This document shows positions 41,346 through 54,715 of a DNA stretch of 64,000 bases, piece after piece; positions within the stretch are counted from its first letter, which is position 1; every line of letters starts with the position of its first letter. Under the pieces are notes generated by a model. That model was not told the DNA's origin. It did not search any database and was given only the letters and a program-made list of their open reading frames with translations. The stretch is from Timema cristinae (taxonomy: Eukaryota; Arthropoda; Insecta; Phasmatodea; Timematidae). The DNA is taken from contig JBCFYV010002255.1 in NCBI GenBank assembly GCA_039000515.1, positions 46,968,812 through 47,032,811 on the forward strand. The letters run 5' to 3'. The position numbers and the translations under genes were made by a program.

Positions 41346-42844
41346 CCCGTAGAAGGTTTCCGAAACAAATATAGGCGGGGGTTATTTAAATGTATTCTTC
41401 TTGAGAAGTGTATTTGTAACATTGTGTTTCTGCAACAAGAAGCTGATGCTGTAGCTCGGGCCAATGTTATTTGCTTGAGGTGTGGCTGGTGTGTCTGAAA
41501 GGCGTGAAGGCGTGCCTCCCTCGGTATTCCAACTGGGGTGGAGTGTTAGTTATCAGTCGAGATCAACTCTGCTCTGCACTGCTCGGCGCTAATGTGATGA
41601 CACGAGGGTAAAACCTTCCTTATCTTACCTCCTCAACTTCCTCACTTCCTGTTCTCCAATCACCATTACCTAATAGCGTTCATCCTCTGGCTGTAGATTA
41701 CATATTTTAGTTTTTTAGCTTTAATATAACCTAAAAAGGTATAAAAAAGAGCCGTTCAATATGTCTTGAAAAAAATAGCACACCCAATTAAAAAGAACTA
41801 AAATAAATAAAATATAAACTTAAAGTACGACCTAAAGAACGATTTTAATTCAGTGTTTCTTGGCAAAAAAAAAATGTTTCAGTAAATACATTTATTCTAG
41901 TTTTGGACACATATTAATCAGAACAAACCTTGAAATTTAAACGTGGTCATAGCCATTTGAGCAGAACTTTATGAATGAAGAGAAAGAGTCTTGGTAGGGG
42001 TTATTTGTCATATGAAAGGTTAGGTTAAGCTAGGTTGGGTAAGAACCATAATAACATAGGGCTTATATGTATAAATGATGGAAGGTTTGAAAGTTAAGTT
42101 TGCATAATAATAAATTATTACTTTAAACAATAATTTGAGCTTTTCTAGGCCCTATTTGTGATGTCATATAACTTTTACACTTGGGTGCAGTAACAGTTAG
42201 AATTGGTTTGGTGGGTCAGGAAGTTGTGTGAGCACACCTAATGTAATCTCATTTACGGCCAACTTAGGTAGGAAAATAAACAACTGTACGCAAAATTGTC
42301 GCCATTGTCATAATTATATTCAACTCTTTTCACTTCAATTTCAACCGGAACCATTTAAACTAAAACTAAGTTGTAGAGCAGTAAAGATGTGAATGAATAG
42401 AATACATATGAAGGCCATCCATACGACTTTGTATTTTTAAGATGTGCTTTACATAAATAATAGTTAAGATATTTGTAAGCGCGGCCAGAGCCAATAGGGA
42501 TGAGGGTTCAATACCCTCCCAGTATATTGATACAATTTTCATTTAATCTTGCCTTATTTATTGTTAGAAACATATGACAAAAACAGACAAGGAAAAGCCA
42601 CCAATGTGACGTTGAAGTAGGCACAAGCTTGGAGCGGCTACACCCCCTGGGTCACTATTTAGAAAATACAAGATAAATAACCTCTAGCTGAGGGGAATTG
42701 GAGCTTGGAGAATCACCGGAGTCACTGAGGCTTAGTTTAGTGCCTTAGCGGTCTCGACCACGGTAAGGAACCGATCGTCAAATAAAATATACTTCAGCAA
42801 ATTTTAAATATGTCTTTGTTTAATTTGCATCTTACTGGCCATTT
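41346..42844. other. Spacer, no gene
   Basis: 41,440-41,620 is GC-richer with an initiator-like TCAGTCG at 41,553 but no supported exon. 42,510-42,535 (GAGGGTTCAATACCCTCCC) is B-box-like, an isolated SINE remnant. Confidence 0.4.
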
Positions 42845-43035
42845 GATAAATACACAATTGGGGTGAGGATGAGTAAAGTAGAAATTGGAGGAAGTGCATC
42901 CGCATTTGTGTGTAAAGACAGAGAGAAACCATTTTATATAAACCACCCTCTGTACACCTTGCCCGGTCTTGAAACTTGACCTCGCCATCACTGACAAACC
43001 TGACCCAGAGTCCGCATGACCACCTGTGCGTGTTT
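42845..43035 (-). repeat. SINE family 2
   Basis: The minus strand shows a head with GGTGGTCATGCGGACTCTGG, a diverged B box GTCAAGTTTCAAGACCGG, and a body ending in CACAAATGCGGATGCACTTCC. Confidence 0.65.
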
Positions 43036-43494
43036 CCCCCTCCGCCCTCTAATTCATTTACAAACCCTTTATAAAATAATATCTACCTTGGCCAGATACT
43101 CCAATGTTTTTTTTCAAACTTAGGAGAAGCAAACGGAAGGAATTATGTAGGAAGGAATTATGTAGGAAGGGTGAAATGTTGCAGTGTCATTGACAAGTAA
43201 TTTCCCATTTCTCCAGCCCAGAGGAGACGAGTAACACGGAGTTGTCTGTCTGTCTGTCTGTCTGTCTGTTGAGCGGGAAGGTTCATCAATCACCTGGGAT
43301 ATTGATGGATCTTGAATGTGTGATACCGTTAGCATGTATTATTATAATCAGGTAAAATGCGCGGGCAGGCCCAGATTGGATCCGACCGAATAATGATTTC
43401 CCGAGGATATTTTATTTATAAATATGTTTACTAGCTCAATTATAAGATAAACATTTAAATTAAAAAACTCAAATTAATAAATAGATAAAATAAC
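43036..43494. other. Spacer with (CTGT)n
   Basis: A (CTGT)n tract at 43,243-43,270. AGGAATTATGTAGGA is duplicated at 43,137-43,168. No gene. Confidence 0.6.
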
Positions 43495-43720
43495 TATTCG
43501 GTGTCCGAATGGTCTGAGGAGTCGCTCTCGCACTGCAAATGACGGGGAGATCGTAGCTCGAATCCTAGTTAGGTGTATTGTGGGGAGGGTTTTCTACGCA
43601 AATATTAGCTCAATTCCTCTAAACTCAACCCTCCTCATCCTTAACACATTAGTGTAGTTAGTACAAAGCGTATAGCCCAAACGAATAGTGAGACTCAGTG
43701 CTAAAAATATCTATATACAG
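43495..43720 (+). repeat. SINE family 2, near full length
   Basis: GGTGTCCGAATGGTCTGAGG (A box), ACGGGGAGATCGTAGCTCGA and ATCCTAG (B box), a CTCAACCCTCCTCATCCTTA body, and the tail AGCGTATAGCCCAAACGAAT then AGTGAGACTCAGTGCTAAA, shared with the other SINEs. Confidence 0.8.
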
Positions 43721-43879
43721 TATATATAGTTATATATTTATTTATATAAATCTCCATAATTTATTATTATAATAATTATTATAATGTGTTCTGTCTTACG
43801 ACAGGTGTATTCCTTTTGTTAGTGATCTTAGACCGCTAATGCGCCTCCTTCGTAAGCTCCTCTTTCACTCAACAATTTA

Positions 43880-45960
43880 TTATATTACATTGTGCAGAAG
43901 ACAGTTCTTCCTAAGGATGTGTCCAATCCGTTTTCTTTGAACCGAATAATCATACCAAAAATTGTTCTCTTCTCACCACTCTTCTTAGCACTTCTTCATA
44001 TGTCCCCCTGTCTGTCCACCTGATCTTCTCACCACTCTTATTAGTACTTGTTCATCTGTCCCCCTCTCTGTCCACCTGATCTTCTCACCACTCTTCTCAG
44101 AACGTCTTCATATATCCCCCTGTCTGTCCACCTGATCTTCTCACCACTCTTATTAGTACTTGTTCATCTGTCCCCCTCTCTGTCCACCTGATCTTCTCAC
44201 CACTCTTCTCAGAACGTCTTCATATATCCCCCTGTCTGTCCACCTGATCTTCTCACCACTCTTATTAGTACTTGTTCATCTGTCCCCCTCTCTGTCCACC
44301 TGATCTTCTCACCACTCTTCTCAGAACGTCTTCATATATCCCCCTGTCTGTCCACCTGATCTTCTCACCACTCTTATTAGTACTTGTTCATCTGTCCCCC
44401 TGGCTGTCCACCTGATCTTCTCACCACTCTTATTAGTACTTGTTCATCTGTCCCCCTGGCTGTCCACCTGAACTTCTCACCACTCTTCTCAGAACGTCTT
44501 CATATATCCCCCTGTCTGTCCACCTGATCTTCTCACCACTCTTATTAGTACTTGTTCATCTGTCCCCCTGTCTGTCCACCTGATCTTCTCACCACTCTTA
44601 TTAGTACTTGTTCATCTGTCCCCCTGTCTGTCCACCTGATCTTCTCACCACTCTTCTCAGAACTTCTTCATATATCCCCCTGTCTGTCCACCTGAACTTC
44701 TCAAGTCTTCTCCAGCACTACATTTCAAAGCTCTCCGAGTATATATTTTCCATTTTCCCGAGAGTCCAAGGTTCTGCTCTGAATGTAGCATTTCATCAGT
44801 TTTATTTGCTCAGTTCCAAACTCACTTGCTGGTCAACATTAACCTATTCCCTTTGAAAGTGGTCTTGGCTATGCCTATTCTCAAGATAATTTTCTTGGTG
44901 AGGTAGTCATCCTTCGTCAGCAGACTTCCTAGGTGCTTGACCTGTTCTACGCTTTCCAGCGTCTCATTTCCAATTTTTATTTTCAGCAGCTCTTAATTTT
45001 TTGAAATCTCCATCACTTTTGACTTCTCAATGTTGATATCCATGTCATATCTTCTTCTTGTCTCCACCAGCTGGTTCACTATTTTCTGAAAGTCTTCTTA
45101 ATTTCGACCAGCAATGCTAGTTCATATTCGTATTTTACTTTCTTGATGACGCGTCCTCCTATCTTGAAATTGCCAAGGGTTTCCTGACCAACCACTTTTC
45201 ATACAGGCTAAACAAATTGGGTGACAAACAGCATCACATTCCTATATCTGCGTTGTTGGTCTCTCCACCATTCAATGCCCCATGTGCAAGTTTGCAATAA
45301 ACATTCTGTCCCTCCAGTTAATGTTGATCTTATTGAATATTTTCATCAGTTTCTACCACTTCATTTTATAGAACGCCTTTTTTCATTCAATGAAACCAAT
45401 GAAAACTTTTTCCTTGACTTCCATAACTCTCTTTGAAATTATTCTCAGCAACCCGATGGCATCGTTGGTTCCTTTTGGTGAATCTAAATTGGTATTCTTC
45501 CGCCACACTTTCTATGTTATGTTCCATTCACCTGTTGAGTTTTCTTTAGCACCATCATGTCTACGTTTATAAAGTACTTGGGCTATTCTCCTACTGTGTA
45601 AGTATTATTTATTAGTTTTGTTAGAACCATCAATTCGTGGTTTCACAGATCCTTAATCAAGTCTGCTTGTATGTCGTCATCTCCAGTAGCTCTCCTTTGT
45701 CGCATTTCTTTTATGGCTATCTTCACTTCAGTCTTTAAAATGCTGAGTCCTTTTTTGTCTTCCTCTACCTCTTCTTCTGCTTCAATTTCCAGGTTCCCTG
45801 ATCTATATTCCTTGTTGATACATTTATGTTGCTAGCCAGGGCTTTAGTGTAGTTCTTTTCACCTTTTATTTATTTGATTTCCAACATTGTCATTCAGCTC
45901 CTTCAAACATTTTTTAACACTATATCACTACCCTTCTGCAAGTCCACTCATATGTACAGG
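43880..45960 (-). pseudogene. RTE-like LINE ORF2 remnant
   Basis: Minus strand, many frameshifts and stops. Order: KKGLSILKTEVKIAIKEM, RRATGDDDIQADLIKDL and ELMVLTKLINNTYTVGE (fingers/palm start, 45,770-45,570); LFSLYEKWLV near 45,200; KYEYELALL near 45,140 in place of the catalytic YADD motif; DMDINIEKSKVMEISKN and KIKIGNETLESVEQVKHLGS (thumb, 45,050-44,930); LTKDDYLTKKIILRIGIAK; then SFEM, CWRRLEKFRWTDR (44,725-44,690); and, after a tandem expansion, YSVQRKRIGHILRKNC near 43,920. This is the standard RTE-clade order. The endonuclease domain is not seen. The element is dead. Confidence 0.85.
43974..44700 (-). repeat. 56-bp minisatellite derived from LINE ORF2
   Basis: Thirteen units of TCTGTCCACCTGATCTTCTC, ACCACTCTTATTAGTACTTG, TTCATCTGTCCCCCTG. 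Two unit variants (TTATTAGTACTTG and TTCTCAGAACGTC) largely alternate as a 112-bp dimer. On the minus strand the unit encodes IRWTDRGTDEQVLIRVV-type peptide, the same conserved segment found at the LINE C-terminus. Confidence 0.93.
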
Positions 45961-47002
45961 TGTGTGTAAAAGTTGTATTTGGTAGATTTTGTGTTTCTAA
46001 AATTCAATTAATCCTAATGAATTAGGGGTCAATGACGCCAAAAGGTGGTGCTATGAGACGTCAAATTTCAAAGTTAGCGGTATATGCACCTGGAGAGTAG
46101 GCAACACATGCAGCACGTCATGCAAACCAACCCTAGCATCATCACCATTCCCTTCCTTGACACACAAGATGTTGCTAGCGTAACACTTCCACTTTTACTT
46201 CCTCAGTCACGTTGGTTTGCGTTTTAATATCTGTCCTTCTCAGGATCAACAACCGCATCTTTGAAAAATCAGCAATTTCTTATTGGTACTAGGCATAATT
46301 TACTCCACACTACACTTTTTATGTGTTGAATATTGATGTGCTGCCTAACCCCCGGGTGCATACAATGGCAACTGTGATGTTTTGTGCATTTTGAGGAAAT
46401 ACTTGTCTTTTCACTTTGTACAACCTGTATAATGTTGTCCGTGGAATTATGAATGGTCACATGTATTCCTTCTGGTGAAAAAATAAGGCACGTATAATTT
46501 TTGCTTGATCTTAAAGTATCTGCCCGTGTCGCACAGGCTTTGAATTTTTTAACTCTCCATAGTTGTATATACATTTTTTTCACACCTCATTCTGTTAAAC
46601 AACATAGGTATTTATATACTAGAATAACTGGAGGTCCTTCTCCAATCACATGTACTTACATATTTGTGTATTTACAGTCCATATTACAAGCTCTAATTTG
46701 TACCGCCCTCCTTCTCCTCTAATGGACAAGGACAGGCGCACATATACATAAACTAAAGAGGGCATAAAAAAAATGATTAATTGCAGAAGAGCAGTAGGAC
46801 CACATAAATGCGAATAGGCCTTCAGTCTGACCTATACAACAATTTGCTGTCATGAAGCCTCCCCAACCATCACCCATTATTTTTTACTATCAGTCAAGGG
46901 GAAAAGAGGCGAGAATCCTCAGAGTAAAACAATGATCTTTTTTACCTGCAATAGTAAATTAAAGATTGCATGTGAAGTAAATAAATATTTATTTGGAAAA
47001 TG

Positions 47003-47066
<64 letters not shown>

Positions 47067-49291
47067 TATAGGTAACAATAAATAAAAAATATATATATTT
47101 ATATATATATGAAGAACGGGGTTATGCCCATAATAATACTGTTGTACCGTTGCCATAACAACATTTGTCCTAACAATTATTTTTAAGATTAATATACGAC
47201 CCCTCTATGGGTCTCCGCGGCAACCCGCAATATAATGACAACAATAACTAGCCACCATAGGCTAACAATCCGCATTTCAAAACCGGATTGTATCATATGA
47301 CTTAGAATTACAATTTACAAACACAACTATTTATGGCAACCAAAATCTATCTTTTTTTTTTAAAGGAGATAGTCCATGATTTACTTAGCCATAAAAATAA
47401 ATACAAACAATATTTAGCCTTACGGGCTATAAACATTTCCCATATTATCCAGGCATTACGCCTTAAGAGATGTAAGATAAAAAAAACTACAAAAGATAAT
47501 ATCCCTCATGTTTTTAACCATTAATTACCAAGCCGGAAGGGCGAAAACTCCCAATAATACTATTAACCAGTAATAAAATATATTACGCCATGTTGGGCTA
47601 CGTAATTCGTCATGTTTACAAAAATAGTGATTTAACCCAAAATAACAGAAGTAAGTCCAAAATTAATTTGGTATCGTACTAGCCGAAAAAGGAATTTGTA
47701 CCCAGCATATAATTTACAATTAAATCAATAACATAATTCCGAAAGGGTAATTTTGAATAGTACAGCTAAATATGAATTTATACCTTGGGAAAAATCCCAT
47801 CCTAGAGCAAGTGTCTAGCGACACGGTTGATTCAAGAAGTGAGTTTACAACACAAACAGCACCAGTATATAAACCGTTATTCTCTGAGAGGAGGGGAACA
47901 TAGGGGGAACAAAAGAACATCGAAGAACAATCACACGGAACAGAGGGAAGGGGCCGTAAGTCACCAAAGGAAACAACTAGATCATTGGAGGGGCGCGTAG
48001 AACATCACATGTCCATCACGAGGTCATTCCCATGATGCAACGGGTGACCTCGCGCTCAACTTGCCACACCTATCACTCGTTTAGTCTTGTTTTCACACTC
48101 CGTGCGGATATAGTACTCGCGGACAGGGATGTTGTTTAACGAGACTCGAGACACACTAACGGAGAACGGGGCATTTTGGTGAGTACAATATTGTTTATTC
48201 TTCGGTGTTGTTGAAATAGTGTTCTTTCGCCAGTATATCCTTCATGCTTGTAATGTTGATGTCAATCAACGTTACAAATCATATTCATAGAATGTCTAAT
48301 ACCTTCCTGACACATGAACTTAACTCAGTATTATGGAAAATTTCATGAAGTGTAGATAAGATTTATTATTTTTCCTTGAAAAATTATTTACTATTGCATT
48401 ACGAAGTGGAAATCAGTATTTGATAGGACATTATTCAATTAAAAATTTAGCTACCAAGTTGAGTTGGCTGGACCATATAGCCCAAAAAGAAAATGAAAGT
48501 TACATTTACTACATCCAAGCTAATTAAAAATTCATATTTTTCATCACATCATAAACACGTTTTATCTACTTTTAGAATATGTATCACTTTAATTTGATAA
48601 CTAAGTTATACAGAAAAAACTAATACATACCTAATCACGCCATTCCCTCACAGGGTAGGAAATGTATTTGTAACAATACAATCTTCGTATTGTACAATTG
48701 CTACCCCACCCAACCTGATTCTACACGCTTAATCGCGTAAAGCATACTACCCGCTCCTAAATAACACCGACGTAACCTATAATAGTACTATTCACTATTA
48801 TAGTCCAATGCAGCCCAACCATCACACATCAAATAAACGTTCTTAAATTATCCAATATTGTCTGTCTACTAAACGAAATGTTATTCACGTACCTTCGGAT
48901 CTCCAATCTGACATCACTAGAGAACTACCAAGTCAAAGCGGCCGGGTTGGATCGTGGACGACTGCGAGTAATGTTCAAAGTTGTAACCGGCCCGAGAAAA
49001 ATATTATAACTGAACGACGTTCCCGAGGGTCAAGGCGACAATTCATATCTGCCCTGTGTTGCCCCCTGGAGGAAGATTATGGCAACTCTCACCTAGCAAC
49101 AGACGGTTCCAACGGCTTTCAAGAAAGATGAACTTCAAATATTCTTAGTTTACTGCAATGCGACGGCTGATGTCCAATCAGAAACCACGAAGAAAGAAGA
49201 AACGACTGCATAATGACGTAATGCCTGTGTATTACGTGACTGGCTTGAATGTAAACTTTCCTCCCCTTGTTTTGTTTTCTAGGCTCAGAAG

Positions 49292-49353
<62 letters not shown>

Positions 49354-50729
49354 ATGTAAATTGTATAAAAAATATAGCATTTCTTGAACTGGGGTCATGG
49401 AGGAGGGACCTGGGAGTTCCGACCGTTTGATATTATTAAACTCATTTATATAAATATTGCATTTCTTGTACTGGGGTCATGGGGGTTGGACCTGGCAGTA
49501 ACATTGCATTTAATATTATAACTTGTTTTGTAGGGTATTTTGCGTGTTTGGGAAAGAAACCCATAATGTAAATTGTCATGTTTTCGAGTCGACGCAATGA
49601 GGCAATTGCGTCTGGCATTAGCTTATTTGTTACGCTTCTAATCTTGTTTAAGAGTCAAGTAGGATTGACCTACGTTGTAAATAGTTAAAGTTAATAGTTA
49701 ACACCTTGTAGATATTTCCATTTGATTTGATTTGACTAAATGTATAGGATAAATCTTATGTTTGCGTCTAGGGAGATATACCTTTTTTATATAAAAAAAT
49801 AATTGGTTCAATATAAATAAATATCAAGTATGCAATTGTTTTGTGCAGTAACGGTTAATGGTTACGTTTCCTGATGTTAAGTAAACTGTTAGTTGGTAAA
49901 CGCTATTTCTTGCGTTTAAATCTGTGTTCTTTTTTTTTAAATGTAAACTTTGAATTAGAGTTTTTGAAGGACACGAGATTTCACTCAGTATAATTGTTCG
50001 TTAAAATTATTACTTTTATTCATTGGAACATTTTAGTATATTTATATTTATACTCTTATTTTGTAACATAATACGAAAGACCTAAAGTCATGTTTTTGAG
50101 AACAGTAAATAGTGAAATACGTTTCGGTAGAAGATGTATCAGTTACCTTTAAGAAGTTACATTTTTATGATGCAATGTTTTCTTTTTCGATAGTAGTTAC
50201 TAGGAAGCTTTTGAATTAAGGCCATTATCCTTTGTCTATTTGTTTCTTGGAGATAATTAAAATATTCCTGATTTAAAACTTTGCTCTTTAATCTGTTGTT
50301 GTTTATAATATGTACGCACATCCCCCCCTTCCCGTAGTTTTAGGGACCTTTCCTACAGGGACAGTGGAGGGTGTTGCATATTTTTTAGCATTCAACCTTG
50401 TAGTATGAAATTCGTAATCACTGATTTTATTATAAGTAAACTTGTTTTTAAGGGCATTAGTACCACTAGCAACTCTAGAGCTTCGCATGGATACATGACT
50501 TCAGCTTTATTATGGTAGTGTACGTCAAGCAGCCTTGTTGTGTCGGCACAGAAGCACAGACGTAAGCTGATACTCCTTGGGTCAACTGTTTGAACTTAGT
50601 GTTTGATAATTTCGTTGGCTGGTCAGTGATGAAGTATCCGAGTAACAAGGGCCGGGAAGTGTTGATTAGCTTGCAAAAAGAGCAATCCATTCATTCTTCG
50701 GTTACATTTCTGGCTGGATATCCGTCATT
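45961..50729. other. Gene-poor AT-rich region
   Basis: (TA)n tracts at 46,997-47,064 and 49,296-49,350. A ~100-bp direct duplication is at 49,360-49,500 (CATTTCTTGAACTGGGGTCA and CATTTCTTGTACTGGGGTCA). Palindromic ACAATACAATCTTCGTATTGT-like sequence lies at 48,675-48,700. GC-richer patches at 46,010-46,160, 48,040-48,180 and 48,900-49,250 have no recognised product. Frames of 60-105 residues on either strand show no family I know. Confidence 0.45.
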
Positions 50730-51165
50730 TACGTCCGTAGTTGGTCTCGTTTGTTCCATTTTGATAAACCCAAAAATGATATGCTTATTATATTGGGGAA
50801 ATATTTACGGTAGACCTCCCCCCCCCCCCATACATTTGGAAAATTGACATTTTCATTGTTTCATTGTTTGTTCCGAATTGTTCCGCAAAAAGTTTCGTTT
50901 GCTGTGTATTTGTTCTTGCACAAATAGGACGTAAATTTGACACTTTCTTTACTCATGAAGGGCCAACTTCATGGAAACATCTCCCCTCCCCCCCCCCCCC
51001 CCCCCCACCACACCTTTTGAAAAATTCATGGCGTTTTGATTGCAATCGTTTGTTCCTCGCTTGTTCCGGATTGTTAGACACATGTTTTTGCTTGTTCTGT
51101 TTTGAAAAACCCACAAATAGTATGTTTACATTGGGGGAAGAGGGGCCAACTTCATGGTAGCCCAT
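50730..51165 (-). repeat. Inverted array, left arm (~3 units of 155-180 bp)
   Basis: Units with GGCCAACTTCATGG, CCTCCCCCC homopolymers, TTGATTGCAATCGTTTGTTC, TTGTTCCGGATTGTT and ACCCACAAATAGTATG. They are inverse to the array at 52,565-53,655. A C-run spans ~50,985-51,006. Confidence 0.85.
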
Positions 51166-52564
51166 TCTGGTTTGAATAAGATCGAGGCACTTATGTTAAA
51201 TTAGTATATTTTTAAATGATATCGATATTTTATAATCCATAAATACTCAAACCTATTGTTTTTAATCAAATAGTTGTAGGAATGATAAGATAATGTTGAA
51301 AATGAACTATGTATCCTATTTGTTTGTCATGTTTGTAAAATCTACATAAACAATTAGACGCTGAAATTAAACGATGGGATGGGATTTTTTTTAAACTAAA
51401 TTTTTGTAAATCAATATTATATTTACCAGAATGCAAGAGTTTAGCTGTTAAAAGACTTTATTGCATAGCTATTTTTTATTTTCCATTTGTAAAGGCACGT
51501 GTTTGATATAGTTATGTGCATTCATTTCGATTTTTTGTTTAATTTCTTAGTTTGGTTTTTTTGGCAAATTTTTAGCAATTTTTTAGAATTTCAGGCTATT
51601 CTATAGATATTTTTAATCACTTTTTTTGGAAATTTATTCTCGGTCCTGTTAGTAAACTTTGATTTGAAAAAATAATTTTTACTGTCGAGGAGTTTCTTAG
51701 TCTTTTTTGTAAGTGTCAGTTGGAATAATTGACATTTCCTTCCAATCATGTCTCTTTGCGGTCAAAGGTACTATTTACTACATCATAACAGTAATAGTAG
51801 CAAACAAAAGGAGGGTGCGATGTCAATACTTTAGGATAACCTAGCTATGAGCTCTCTTGAGGGGGTGAGGGAAGGAGGGTATCTTTCGGTAATTTCACAA
51901 CAGCCCAATTAGACGAAACCAATATTTTGAAGCTTAGGAGGAAGTAAGGCCTAAAAAATACTTTTCTTTACTATGAGTTTTATGGCAAGCAATAAGTTGA
52001 AGACCAAGTTTTTGTATTTCTGACTTGCTCCGCCATTTTATTGCTTTTTTGTGCATAGTGAGCGAATCAAATGGGACATTCTTATACAGGTCACACATAC
52101 AAAAGGCCATCATCTCTAGTGACACTAGTTTATTTAGCGTTTGTAAGAGATCTAAGAACTAACAAACTAAAATATAATGCACAATAATCTGGAACAAACT
52201 AATAAAGTTTTAAAATAAAAAATACAAATTTTGTTATATTTTATCCAGTTGAGGTGAGGAAACGGAGCTTAGCATAGTGATAAAAATATAGTAATTTTAA
52301 AACTATCAACATGAAATAAACACATTTTTAAAAGAAATTCAGAACGAAATAAAGATAAACATGTTAAGGAACTCAAACAAAATAAAAACAAACTTTAAAC
52401 AAAAAATGTTCAAGTTTTGAAATAATGTGAGAGAGCTACTACTAGAAAAAATTATCGAGGCTTTACAAAAGGAATAAATGGAAATCTTCGCAAAAAGAAA
52501 TTTAAAACTAACCAAGAACGTATTATTGTTTGCAAAGATAAAATACTATTTTTAAAAGTTGTAT
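51166..52564. other. Spacer between inverted arrays
   Basis: 1.4 kb of AT-rich DNA. No frame above 65 residues is supported and no gene is recognised. If the arms are the ends of a mobile element, it is non-autonomous. Confidence 0.5.
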
Positions 52565-53655
52565 GTGTTCATGTGGAGAATATGGTTGCCATAGAGCGTC
52601 AATCTACGCTCCCAGTGTAAATAAATCTTGTGTTGTCCTGTCAAAACGAAATGTGCGTTTTTTTAGGAACCTTCCGGAACAAACGAAGAACAAATTATTG
52701 CAATCATAAAAATATGGATTTTTAAAAGATGGGGGAAGGGAGTAAACTTCATTGACGTGCAATGTAAACATACAATTTATGGGCGTATAAAGACATATCA
52801 AACTATTTTTTCCTGAACAATCCGGAACAAACGAAGAACAAAAATTGCAATCATAAAATTTATTTTTTAAAGATTTTTAGGGGGAAAAGATGGTGAGGCA
52901 GCTTCGTGGAGATACAAAGTAAACATATCATTTGTGAGCATATCAAAACGGAAAAACGGATTTTTTTTCTTTTTCGGAACAATCCGGAACTAACGATGGA
53001 AACAGTATTGTAATCATAAAAAAAATTGTTTTTAAAAGAGGAGAAGGGTGAATTCATGAATGTCAAATGTAAAGTATAGCTAATTTTGGGGACGTATCAA
53101 AAGGTAAATAATTTTTTTTAACAATCCGAAATAAATGATCGCAACCATAAAAATCTCATTTCTCAAAAGTGAGGGGAAGATATCGTAAAGTTGGCACTAC
53201 CAATGTAAACATACCATTTGTGGGCCTATCAAAACGGACAAACGAAATTTTTGCTGGACAATCCGAAACAAGCGAATGCAATAGTAAATACATGAATTTT
53301 TCAAAGTGGAGGGGCTACCGTAAAGTTGGCCCCTCACGAGTAAGCAAAGTGTCACAAGTTCATGTCCCATTTGTGCAAGAACAAATGCAGAACAAACGAG
53401 CCTTTTTGCGGTATAATCCGGAAATAAACGATCGGAGAACAAAAAAATATGATTTTTTCAAAGTGTGTGTGGAGGGGTCGGGCGGGGGGGGGGGGGGGGG
53501 GTGTTACCGTGAAGTTGGCCCCATCAATGTAGACATATCATTTGTGGGCCTATCAAAACTGAACAAACGAAAATATATGTGGAACAAACTGCAACAAGCG
53601 AAAAACAAACGAATGCAATAAAAAAAACTTGAATTTTTAAATTGGGGGAGAGGGC
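52565..53655 (+). repeat. Inverted array, right arm (~7 units)
   Basis: Units with ATCATTTGTGGGCCTATCAA, AACAATCCGGAACAAACGA, ATTGCAATCATAAAA and TGGGGGG runs, with a G-run at ~53,484-53,502. Reading frames here (for example 53,169-53,621) repeat the same peptide words (TNVNIPFVGLSK) and are periodic artefacts. Confidence 0.88.
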
Positions 53656-54524
53656 AACTTCGCGGACGTGTTTTTTTTTACAGTTGGTACCTACCCATGG
53701 TACAAATTGTGGGATTATTTAAGAAAATGTTAAATATCTATCCATGATTCCTGTTATATTATTTTTGACGGAGGTATCGTTTTCATCAATAATCTAGGTA
53801 TGTCATCGTCACTTTCCTATACAACTCAAAATTCTTAATTTTCTATTGAACTAATCTCACAACTATCATCTTCTTCAGAGCTTTGGAATTCTGAATCGGT
53901 ATTAGGGCCTAAATTATCATTTTGAAATGTATATTATTTATTCTAATAAAAACCAGGCCAATAATGATTTTTCATTAGAGATAAAGCGTATTATAAAGAT
54001 AAATATGTTTTATACAACAATATAAGCTGTAATTATATATATAACACACACCAGAGAGAGAGAGAGAAAATTGAACAAAACTGATGATTACGTTGTTCAT
54101 TTGTGCAAGTCATGTGACATATAATAATATATTATTTCAAAGTGAGCATATATTATATAAAGCCAAACTTCGATAAGGACTTGAATCGGTTGGTGAATCA
54201 GGTAGAAAATATGTATTCAAAAAATTACTAGGAACTTGCAGCAATAAACTCGAGTTTACAATAAAAAGGTGGGTTTATTAATAATTTACTAGAAAAATAA
54301 TATATATATATAATTTTTACAAATTTTTAGGTGGCTTTCCACATGTGTTATCTTTCTATAGTTTTCCAATCCACTCTCCAAGTAAATAGGGTGCATTTAA
54401 TATAAAATTGTGTTTCCTTCTCCTTGCACCCTAGAATAACTCAAACCTCAAAACCTAATCACTAAATAATTCAAAGGGTCTAAAAACATTGGAGAGCGAT
54501 TATATATAAGTTACATCTTATTTA
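53656..54524. other. AT-rich spacer
   Basis: Nothing recognisable apart from short (TA)n and (GA)n tracts near 54,035-54,066 and 54,300. Confidence 0.5.
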
Positions 54525-54715
54525 CCAGCCTCGGTGGCGTAGTTGGCTAACGCGCTTGTCGTGTTGAGCTCGACTGCTGAGGACGGGGAGATCGAGGTTC
54601 GAATATCAGTCGGGTGAACCTTCCCAATTCCTAATCCATTTGCGTAGTTAGTACTTAAAGCGTATAACCCAAAGGGGTAGTAAGACGTGGTGCTAAATAT
54701 TATTATTATTACATC
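54525..54715 (+). repeat. tRNA-derived SINE, family 2, near full length
   Basis: CTCGGTGGCGTAGTTGGCTA (A box), GGGGAGATCGAGGTTCGAAT (B box), and the tail AAAGCGTATAACCCAAAGGG, GTAGTAAGACGTGGTGCTAA, (ATT)n. Confidence 0.88.

Noticed and set aside
53169..53621. 150-residue plus-strand frame
   Set aside because: Repeats the same peptide every ~155-180 bp unit and spans a poly-G run; an array artefact.
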